From Candidatus Mediterraneibacter vanvlietii (lineage in GTDB: Bacteria; Bacillota; Clostridia; Lachnospirales; Lachnospiraceae): a stretch of DNA of 36,183 bases. The stretch spans positions 1 to 36,183 of the forward strand of contig DXGZ01000096.1 in assembly GCA_019113645.1 (NCBI GenBank), in the 5' to 3' direction. Below are positions 29,979 to 36,183 of the stretch, piece by piece. Both the position numbers and the translations under genes were made by a program. Position 1 is the stretch's first letter. Each line of letters opens with the position of its first letter. The notes below the pieces were generated by a model that saw only the letters and a program-made list of their open reading frames with translations, did not search any database and was not told the DNA's origin.

Positions 29979-32395
29979 CTCTGATCGACAGTATAGAGGA
30001 TGCCGGATTTACAGTAAATCAGGATCTGGTTGATTTCTATAACGATTTCTCGGCGGAACGCGCGGAGATGTCTCTTTCCGCACAGAACTGGACACTGACG
30101 GAAGTTCCGGCGGCCGACTATTCAGATGACCTGATACAGAGCGCAAAAGACTTTTCAGACACAGCGGTAATTGTCCTTTCCCGTGTTGCGGGCGAGGGAC
30201 ACAACGATATGCCGGGAGATGTGACAGAAGCGTCTTATGATAATACTATAAACGGCTATAATGATTTTGAAGCAGGCGAACATTATCTGCAGCTTTCCCA
30301 GACCGAGGAGGCCCTGGTGGATCTTGTGTGCAGCAATTTTGACAATGTAATCCTGGTATATAACGCGGCAAATCCGATGGAGCTCGGCTTTATTGATGAG
30401 TATGAACAGATCCGTGCGGCAATCTGGTGCCAGGGACCGGGACATACCGGATTCGAAGCTCTTGGCAAGATCCTGAGCGGAGAGGTCAACCCTTCCGGAA
30501 AGACAACAGATACGTTTATCTATGATATGACTGCAGCTCCATGGTGGAATAACTGGGAGGGGACCCATTATTCCAATATGGAAGATATGGCCGTAGAGGG
30601 TATGAACTCCGGTATGGCGCAGACCTACTACCCGTCCTTCACCAATTATGTGGAAGGTATCTATGTTGGCTACAAATATTACGAGACCGCCGATGACGAG
30701 GGTGTGATCGACTATGATACAACAGTACAGTATCCTTTCGGATACGGGCTGTCCTATACCACATTTACACAGGAGATGAGCGAACTTTCCGTAAACGATG
30801 GAACGATATCCTTTGATGTGACTGTAACGAATACCGGGGATGTGCCGGGTAAGGATGTTGTGGAAGTTTACTATAATCCTCCGTACACGAATGGCGGTAT
30901 TGAAAAAGCAACTGCAAATCTGATCAGATTCGAAAAGACGGAAATGCTGGAACCTGGCGCTTCTGAGACGATCAATATTACATTTAATGCAGAGGATATG
31001 GCGTCCTACGATATGTCCGGCGACGGATGTTACGTGCTGGAAGAGGGCGATTATATCATCTCCGTAAACAGTGATTCTCATACAGTACTGGATCAGCAGA
31101 CATATACACAGACCGAGACGATCCGGTATGAGGGTGCCAACAAGCGTGACAGCGATGAGACCGCGGCAACAAATCAGTTTGAGGACGCAGCGGGAGACGT
31201 GACATACCTCTCAAGAGCAGATGGATTCGCAAATTACGATGAAGCGACGGCAGCTCCGGCGTCCGATGTGATGTCGGATGAGCTTGTAGCACAGTATCAT
31301 CTGAACAGTAACTTTGATTATACTACATATATAAATGAGGATGATGAAATGCCGACTACCGGCGCGGACAACGGGATCAGGCTTTATGAGCTCCGGGGTG
31401 CGGATTATGATGACGAGCGCTGGGACGACCTGTTGGATCAGCTGACCGAGGAGGATATGACGAATATGATTGCCCTGTCCGGTTATCAGACTCCGGCGAT
31501 GGATTCTGTTGGAAAGGTGCAGACTATAGACGCGGACGGTCCGGCAGCGATCAACAATAACTTTACCGGAGAAGGCTCCATCGGATTCCCGGTGGAAGTT
31601 ATGATTGCCTGCACATGGAACAAAGATCTGGCTGAAGATTACGGCGAGATGACGGGAAAAATGTGCCGCGAGATGAATATTGCCGGCTGGTATGCGCCGG
31701 GTATGAACACCCACCGTACACCGTTCGGGGCAAGAAACTATGAGTATTTCTCAGAAGACGGAACACTGGCAGGATATATCTCCGCATCGACAGTACAGGG
31801 CGCGGCAAGCCAGGGAGTCTATGCATACATCAAGCACTTTGCGATGTATGAGATGAACGCGAAGATGGTATGTGTATGGTCCAACGAGCAGGCAATGCGT
31901 GAGATCTACCTGAAGCCGTTTGAGATCTCCGTAAAGGAAGGAGACGCTCATGCAGTTATGGTATCCTGGAGCTTTATCGGAATCAAGTGGTCCGGTGAGA
32001 ACAGCAATCTTCTTAACACAGTTCTTAGGGATGAATGGGGATTTGAAGGTTTCACCCTGACAGATTTCTTCCGGAACAATGGTCATGGATTTATGAATGC
32101 TGATGCGGCCTTGGCAAATGGTGTGGATGCAATGCTTTCCACCTATGCAGGCGGCCCCAACATGGTGCAGGATCCGGAGGCGGCTTCTTCTGTGAAGTAT
32201 ATGAGACAGGCATGCAAAAACGTGATGTACACGGTAGTTAACAGCTGGGTATATGAAGAGGATGGCGTAGATACCGGAATGCCTGCATGGGAGAAGGCAG
32301 TGATCGGTGCAGATGTGGCAGTGGGAGTGATCCTGATCGGCCTTGGAGCTCTTGTGTGGAGAAGATACAGAAAGAGCAGGGCCGAAGAAGCGTAA
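29975..32395 (+). CDS. domain-swapped membrane GH3 enzyme, main part (after frameshift)
   Basis: The 806-residue frame continues the GH3 C-terminal domain (AVIVLSRVAGEGHNDMPGDV, WCQGPGHTGFEALGKILSGE, YPFGYGLSYTTF). A fibronectin type III-like domain follows (ISFDVTVTNTGDVPGKDVVE), then the GH3 N-terminal barrel: TIDADGPAAINN, GWYAPGMNTHRTPFGARNYE, YFSEDGTLAGY, IKHFAMYEMNAK, NEQAMREIYLKPFE and FEGFTLTDFFRNN, where the Asp is the predicted nucleophile. The order C-Fn3-N is swapped relative to classical beta-glucosidases. One membrane helix (VAVGVILIGLGALVWRRY) ends the protein, so the enzyme is probably anchored with its domains outside. GTG 29975 is not a real start; the gene begins at 29529. 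If the shift is real the protein is lost. Confidence 0.85.
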   Translation: MTLIDSIEDAGFTVNQDLVDFYNDFSAERAEMSLSAQNWTLTEVPAADYSDDLIQSAKDFSDTAVIVLSRVAGEGHNDMPGDVTEASYDNTINGYNDFEAGEHYLQLSQTEEALVDLVCSNFDNVILVYNAANPMELGFIDEYEQIRAAIWCQGPGHTGFEALGKILSGEVNPSGKTTDTFIYDMTAAPWWNNWEGTHYSNMEDMAVEGMNSGMAQTYYPSFTNYVEGIYVGYKYYETADDEGVIDYDTTVQYPFGYGLSYTTFTQEMSELSVNDGTISFDVTVTNTGDVPGKDVVEVYYNPPYTNGGIEKATANLIRFEKTEMLEPGASETINITFNAEDMASYDMSGDGCYVLEEGDYIISVNSDSHTVLDQQTYTQTETIRYEGANKRDSDETAATNQFEDAAGDVTYLSRADGFANYDEATAAPASDVMSDELVAQYHLNSNFDYTTYINEDDEMPTTGADNGIRLYELRGADYDDERWDDLLDQLTEEDMTNMIALSGYQTPAMDSVGKVQTIDADGPAAINNNFTGEGSIGFPVEVMIACTWNKDLAEDYGEMTGKMCREMNIAGWYAPGMNTHRTPFGARNYEYFSEDGTLAGYISASTVQGAASQGVYAYIKHFAMYEMNAKMVCVWSNEQAMREIYLKPFEISVKEGDAHAVMVSWSFIGIKWSGENSNLLNTVLRDEWGFEGFTLTDFFRNNGHGFMNADAALANGVDAMLSTYAGGPNMVQDPEAASSVKYMRQACKNVMYTVVNSWVYEEDGVDTGMPAWEKAVIGADVAVGVILIGLGALVWRRYRKSRAEEA

Positions 32396-32429
32396 AATAG
32401 TACTGAGGTAAAACAGAAATTGAATGTGC

Positions 32430-32470
32430 AACAGGCTTCCGGAATATATAGAGCTGGAAGCCTGTTTTCA
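32430..32470 (+). terminator. intrinsic terminator after the GH3 gene
   Basis: AACAGGCTTCC (32430-32440) pairs perfectly with GGAAGCCTGTT (32456-32466) over 11 bp, followed by TT and AT-rich sequence. It lies between the plus-strand GH3 gene and the convergent, truncated MFS gene and could serve both. Confidence 0.75.
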
Positions 32471-32478
32471 TAAATTTA

Positions 32479-33260
32479 TTATACCGATAAATTCCTGCGT
32501 TTTGCCGCATACCGTATTAAAACACCGGTCGTAAGCATGATCATACACAGACCAGAAATGAAGAACCAGACATTTACACCGACTCTTTCTGCTATTGGAC
32601 TGCTGAAAAGTAAGCCGATTGGCATCGTGACAGATGAAATCAGCGTGAGAACCGAAAATGCACGTCCCATCCTGTCCGGGGATATGGTTTCCTGCATATA
32701 CGCAGTCAGTGGAATTGTATGGACATTTCCGGAAGCCCCTAAACAGATACAGCTTCCTGCAAAGAAAAACCAGCCAACATAAGCAGGCGGTATAATACCG
32801 CAGATCAGCGACATAACTCCCATTGCAAACAAACCGATAAAAGAAACTCTGATTTTCCGGTTTATCTTTAGAACACTGGAAAATAAAAGGGAGGATACCA
32901 TCATGCCGATTGCAAAAGATAACTCTACGGCACTGCCATACATTGCCGACAACTTAAAATAATCGCTTGTCATCAGCGGATAAAAGGAGGATAGTGGCGC
33001 ATAAAAGAACATACAGAGTGCCTCTGCAATCACGATGTAAAATAATTTTTTATCTTCTTTGAATACTTGCAATCCTTCTTTTATTTCTGCTGTGAAATGC
33101 TGTTCTTTTCGTTCTGCTTTTTCAAGTTTTGGGATTTTAACGACTGCTAACGCAATACTTGCTAAAATTGCCCCGGCCACATCACTCATTAAAACAATTG
33201 ACATCGGGAAAACCGCATACAAAGACGCACCGATTACCGGTCCAAGCAATAATGAGGTGT
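32479..33260 (-). pseudogene. MFS efflux transporter truncated by an integrated element
   Basis: The minus-strand frame from LLLGPVIGASLYAVFPMSIV onward encodes the second two thirds of a major facilitator family permease of the macrolide-efflux (Mef-like) type: ~8 membrane segments, a central cytoplasmic loop (KIPKLEKAERKEQHFTAEIK) and late motifs AYMQETISPDRMGRAFSVLT. The first ~130 residues (first four helices) are missing. Upstream of about 33260 the sequence changes to that of the conjugative element, and the apparent start at 33351 lies in foreign sequence. The gene was most likely cut by the integration or by a deletion at its edge. Confidence 0.75.
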
Positions 33261-33349
33261 GATAGCGATAGCGGCAAAAAGCTAATAAAATCAATGGTTT
33301 TGCGGACAGCGGATAGACAGGGAATGTGTTAAAAACTGAATACGCACAC

Positions 33350-33399
33350 AAACGGCGTTACCTTAACCCCTTTGGGGGAGAAAGTAACGCCGTTTTTTT
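33350..33399 (+). terminator. terminator-like hairpin at the left part of the element
   Basis: AAACGGCGTTAC (33350-33361) pairs perfectly with GTAACGCCGTTT (33384-33395), enclosing a nested CCCC/GGGG hairpin, and is followed by a T run. It lies about 30 bases before the first element gene and could insulate it from upstream transcription. Confidence 0.65.
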
Positions 33400-33428
33400 A
33401 TGCCCGCAGGAAAGGAGGTGCAGCCGGA

Positions 33429-33647
33429 ATGTATTTCACAAAGGGCAAGCAGCGGGCGTTTGAATTGCTCATGCAGCAGAAGCCGGGATTTGACCGCTAT
33501 CAATCCGGTTGTGCCGGAGATGATGAAGATTGCGGCACTTGCCGTTTCTACCGCCCCGGGTGGAAATATGAGTTTTGCGTTTTCAAAGAGTGTCCCTATT
33601 GCCCCGGCAAAAGGACGCGGAAAACGCACGCCAGCATGGACAAATAG
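33429..33647 (+). CDS. small cysteine-rich ICE protein
   Basis: The 72-residue protein reads MYFTKGKQRAFELLMQQKPG and then has seven cysteines (GCAGDDEDCGTCRFYRP, FCVFKECPYCPG). The pairing suggests one or two zinc sites. Similar short proteins precede the DUF6017 gene in many Clostridial conjugative elements; no function is known to me. ATG 33429 is chosen because AAGGAGGTG ends 8 bases upstream. 33648-33775 between this gene and the next shows no further gene. Confidence 0.75.
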   Translation: MYFTKGKQRAFELLMQQKPGFDRYQSGCAGDDEDCGTCRFYRPGWKYEFCVFKECPYCPGKRTRKTHASMDK

Positions 33648-33775
33648 ACGGGCAAAAGCCCTTGTGCCATGCGGCTTTGCAGACGCGAAAACGGCAAAGG
33701 GCATATTGCAATACCAAAACAGCCGAAAACGGCTTTCTAATTGTCCACGCATACCAAGAGAGGAAGTGAGGAAAT

Positions 33776-34720
33776 ATGGCAGTTTTCAGAGTGGAGCGAA
33801 ATACGGGATATACCGTTATGAGCAACCACCACTTGCGAAACAAGGAATTGTCCTTAAAGGCAAAGGGCTTGTTGTCGCAAATGCTTTCGCTGCCCGAAGA
33901 TTGGGATTATACCCTTGCGGGCTTATCCCATATCAACCGGGAGAAGATCGACGCAATCCGCGAAGCGGTAAAGGAACTCGAAAAAGCCGGATATATCGTG
34001 CGCAGCCGGGAGCGCGACGAAAAGGGACGCTTGCGGGGCGCAGATTACGTCATATACGAGCAGCCGCAGCCGCGAGAGCCGGAAGCAGCTACCAGCGGCG
34101 GACAGCCGCCTATATTGGATTTACCTACATTGGAAAATCCAACATTGGATAATCCAACGTTGGAAAAACCTACGCAGGAAAAACCTACGTTGGAAAATCC
34201 AACGCAATTAAATAAAGATATATTAAGTAAAGAACAATCAATTACTGATTTATCAAGTACCGATTCCATTCCTTTCCATTCCCTAAACCCCTTGCCCTTT
34301 GCGCATGGCGAAGCGGCTACGCCGCCGGAAAGGAAAAGAACGGAAGCGAAAAGCAATAGCGCAGTAGAGATTTACAGGGAGATTATCAAGGACAATATCG
34401 AATACGACCATCTCATTCAAAACTGCAAAATTGACAAAGACCGTTTGGACGAGATTGTTGACCTTATGCTGGAAACCGTCTGCACAGCCCGAAAGACAAT
34501 CCGTATTGCCGGGGACGACTACCCCGCCGAATTGGTGAAATCCAAGTTTTTGAAGCTGAACAGCAGCCATATTGAGTTTGTTTTGGATTGCATGAGGGAG
34601 AACACAACCAAAGTGCGCAACATCAAGCAGTATCTAAAAGCGGTGCTGTTCAACGCGCCGAGTACCATTGACAGCTACTATACCGCCCTTGTCAATCACG
34701 ACTTATACGGCGGCGAATGA
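33776..34720 (+). CDS. DUF6017 / helix-turn-helix replication-type protein of the ICE
   Basis: The 314-residue protein begins MAVFRVERNTGYTVMSNHHL followed by RNKELSLKAKGLLSQMLSLP, a winged helix domain like the N terminus of RepA-type initiators. A low-complexity linker (residues ~116-145) follows, and then a C-terminal DUF6017 domain (AVEIYREIIKDNIEYDHLIQ … NIKQYLKAVLFNAPSTIDSYY). The linker is built of six 15-base repeats. Such proteins are placed at the start of the conjugation module and may bind DNA for replication or control. AGGAAGTGAGG lies upstream of the ATG. Confidence 0.82.
   Translation: MAVFRVERNTGYTVMSNHHLRNKELSLKAKGLLSQMLSLPEDWDYTLAGLSHINREKIDAIREAVKELEKAGYIVRSRERDEKGRLRGADYVIYEQPQPREPEAATSGGQPPILDLPTLENPTLDNPTLEKPTQEKPTLENPTQLNKDILSKEQSITDLSSTDSIPFHSLNPLPFAHGEAATPPERKRTEAKSNSAVEIYREIIKDNIEYDHLIQNCKIDKDRLDEIVDLMLETVCTARKTIRIAGDDYPAELVKSKFLKLNSSHIEFVLDCMRENTTKVRNIKQYLKAVLFNAPSTIDSYYTALVNHDLYGGE
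34121..34210 (+). repeat. six 15-bp tandem repeats coding a Pro-Thr linker
   Basis: Six consecutive 15-base units of the type AATCCAACGTTGGAA or AAACCTACGTTGGAA encode NPTLE/KPTLE/KPTQE pentapeptides in the DUF6017 protein. Several units contain the palindrome CCAACGTTGG or a close variant. The count is likely to vary between copies of the element. Confidence 0.8.
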
Positions 34721-34756
34721 GCATAGCCGCACTTTACCGGGAAAGGAGTTGATACC

Positions 34757-35230
34757 TTGCAGGAGGAAGTAACCCAAAAAACGATTGCCCTATACGTCAA
34801 AGTGGGAAAAGGCGCGGCGCGGCTTACCGAACAGGCGTTACAGAAAGCAATCCAAAAGTTTTTGGAGCAGAAAAGCAAACCCGCGCATGGGAAACAGACC
34901 ATGCGGCAGCTTATGAAGCAGAACGCGGGTGTTTCCAACATCGAGATCACCGACAGCAATATTAAAGCCTTTGAGAGTACGGCGAAGAAATACAACATAG
35001 ATTTTTCGCTAAAAAAGGTTAAGGGCGAGCAGACCCGTTACCTTGTGTTTTTCAAAGGCCGGGACGCGGACGTTATGACCGCAGCGTTTCAAGAGTTTTC
35101 CGCAAAGAAGCTGAACCGGGAGAAAAAGCCCTCTATCCGCAAAGCCCTTGCCGCTGCAAAGGACAAGGCGAAGCAGCTTAACGCCGCCCGCGACAAGGTA
35201 AAGAAAATGGACAGGGGGCGCGAGATATGA
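34757..35230 (+). CDS. pcfB: PcfB family protein (DUF3801)
   Basis: The 157-residue basic protein starts MQEEVTQKTIALYVKVGKGA followed by ARLTEQALQKAIQKFLEQ, and contains the TMRQLMKQNAGVSNIEITD segment typical of PcfB/DUF3801. A Lys-rich C-terminal helix follows. In conjugative plasmids PcfB-like proteins assist the relaxase and coupling protein at the membrane. The start codon is TTG at 34757 with GAAAGGAG ~9 bases upstream. The stop overlaps the coupling protein start as ATGA. Confidence 0.85.
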   Translation: MQEEVTQKTIALYVKVGKGAARLTEQALQKAIQKFLEQKSKPAHGKQTMRQLMKQNAGVSNIEITDSNIKAFESTAKKYNIDFSLKKVKGEQTRYLVFFKGRDADVMTAAFQEFSAKKLNREKKPSIRKALAAAKDKAKQLNAARDKVKKMDRGREI

Positions 35231-36183
35231 AGCAGATCAACTACAAAAAGCTGATACTTCCGAATATCCCCTATGTGTTCTTTGTCTATCTCTTTGATAA
35301 AGTCGGACAGGCGGTGCGGCTTGCCCCCGGCGCGGATATTTCTGCAAAGATACTGAATATCACACAAGGATTTTCCGCAGCCTTTGAAAACGCCTTGCCG
35401 AGCGTTTACCCGTTGGATTTGCTTGTCGGCATTGTCGGTGCGGTGATTATCCGCTTGATAGTCTATGTCAAAGGGAAAAACGCGAAGAAATACCGCAAGG
35501 GCGCGGAGTACGGCTCTGCCCGATGGGGAAACGCCGAAGATATAAAGCCCTACATAGACCCGGATTTCCAAAACAACATCATTTTGACGCAGACGGAACG
35601 GCTTACCATGAACAGCCGCCCGAAGCAGCCGAAGTACGCGAGAAATAAGAACGTCGTCGTGATCGGCGGCAGCGGCAGCGGAAAAACAAGATTTTTTGTC
35701 AAACCTAATCTAATGCAGCTTCATTCCTCTTACGTCTTAACCGACCCGAAAGGTACGGTTTTGATTGAGTGCGGGAAGCTGCTGCAACGGGCGGGCTACC
35801 GCATTAAGGTACTGAATACGATTAACTTCAAAAAATCTATGCACTACAACCCCTTTGTGTATATCCGCAGCGAGAAAGATATTTTGAAGCTGGTAAATAC
35901 GTTGATAGCGAATACCAAAGGTGAGGGAGAAAAAAGCGCGGAGGATTTTTGGGTAAAGGCAGAACGGCTTTTGTATTGCGCGTTGGTGGGCTACATCTGG
36001 TACGAAGCCCCCGCCGAGGAAATGAACTTTATTACCCTGTTGGAACTTATCAACGCCAGCGAAGCCCGCGAGGACGACGAGGAATATCAAAGCCCCGTCG
36101 ATTTGCTGTTTGCCGACTTGGAAGAACGCGACCCCGACCATTTCGCGGTGAAGCAGTACCGAAAATATAAATTGGCGGCGGGC
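35227..36183 (+). CDS. VirD4-like type IV secretion coupling protein, CD1115 family (partial)
   Basis: The open frame of 319 residues runs off the right edge. It has two N-terminal membrane segments (PNIPYVFFVYLFDKVGQAV and LDLLVGIVGAVIIRLIVYV), the KGAEYGSARWGNAEDI motif, a Walker A loop VVVIGGSGSGKTRFFVKPNL (about residues 139-158) and SSYVLTDPKGTVLIECG. These mark the TraG/VirD4 ATPase that brings the relaxase-DNA complex to the conjugation channel. Relatives are about 600 residues, so roughly half is present. The ATG overlaps the PcfB stop by four bases. Confidence 0.92.
   Translation, partial: MKQINYKKLILPNIPYVFFVYLFDKVGQAVRLAPGADISAKILNITQGFSAAFENALPSVYPLDLLVGIVGAVIIRLIVYVKGKNAKKYRKGAEYGSARWGNAEDIKPYIDPDFQNNIILTQTERLTMNSRPKQPKYARNKNVVVIGGSGSGKTRFFVKPNLMQLHSSYVLTDPKGTVLIECGKLLQRAGYRIKVLNTINFKKSMHYNPFVYIRSEKDILKLVNTLIANTKGEGEKSAEDFWVKAERLLYCALVGYIWYEAPAEEMNFITLLELINASEAREDDEEYQSPVDLLFADLEERDPDHFAVKQYRKYKLAAG

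Larger units (their letters stand above)
33260..36183 (+). mobile_element. integrative conjugative element (CD1115-type conjugation module), left part
   Basis: Four consecutive genes (Cys-rich protein, DUF6017 helix-turn-helix protein, PcfB/DUF3801, VirD4-type coupling protein) form the conserved start of the conjugation region of Clostridial ICEs. Codon use is GC-richer with frequent GCG, CCC and GAC compared with the left part of the window. The left boundary is placed where the MFS reading frame ends (about 33250-33260); no att repeat can be identified from one end. The element continues beyond the window. Confidence 0.75.

Noticed and set aside
30155-31081. 308-codon minus-strand frame opposite the GH3 gene
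   Set aside because: Shadow of the GH3 coding frame; the His/Ile-rich translation is typical of antisense artefacts.
34121-34210. CRISPR-like or origin iteron array
   Set aside because: No spacers; units of 15 bases keep one reading frame inside the DUF6017 gene, so a coding repeat is the simplest reading.

Overview
The window looks like a chromosomal segment of a gut Lachnospiraceae (Bacillota, Clostridia). The basis is AGGAGG-type ribosome binding sites, the gene set (Hcp with a divergent Crp/Fnr regulator, peptidase T, AzlCD, domain-swapped GH3 enzymes, a radical SAM 'mobile pair') and a CD1115-type conjugation module at the right end. I cannot resolve the genus. No rRNA, tRNA or CRISPR array was seen.

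Layout. 1-600 holds remnants (DUF4143 ATPase tail, sirtuin-like tail). 607-2709 carries a DUF5131 protein and azlCD. 2710-3720 has a broken NAD-dependent epimerase and an intact Phd/RelE-type toxin-antitoxin pair. 3781-6052 holds two truncated GH3 genes split by a transposase remnant. 6160-7620 is an AAA/DUF4143 ATPase. 7770-9115 is a graveyard of decayed genes (TetR, PlsY, flavin-binding PPOX protein, Rpn-like). 9120-12438 carries an aldo/keto reductase with a divergent LysR regulator, a small repeat-rich protein and DAHP synthase.

The centrepiece is 12669-17703: a dedicated promoter, a long leader containing an intrinsic terminator, then five tightly packed genes. These encode a circularly permuted ATP-grasp, an alpha-E protein, a transglutaminase-like protease and two M14 (AstE/AspA-like) proteins. 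The second M14 protein has lost two of its zinc-binding histidines. The set reads as an ATP-driven amide or peptide ligation system paired with hydrolases whose product is unknown. It is my best candidate for a poorly described system.

17801-29274 contains a small hypothetical gene, an XRE-Uma2 fusion, hcp with its divergent Crp/Fnr regulator, rrf2-pepT behind a highly structured leader, two sirtuin-like genes lacking the canonical catalytic His, a second rrf2, a patatin-like lipase, the radical SAM mobile pair and a TetR regulator. 29529-32395 is a large membrane-anchored, domain-swapped GH3 enzyme interrupted by one frameshift. From about 33260 to the end an integrative conjugative element (DUF6017, PcfB, VirD4-type coupling protein) abuts and truncates an MFS efflux gene.

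A short structured repeat (core about 31 bp, GCAC/GTGC hairpin) occurs three times, each time in the sense orientation in front of azlCD, DAHP synthase and rrf2-pepT. It could be a shared leader element of amino-acid and peptide genes, or a dispersed palindromic repeat.
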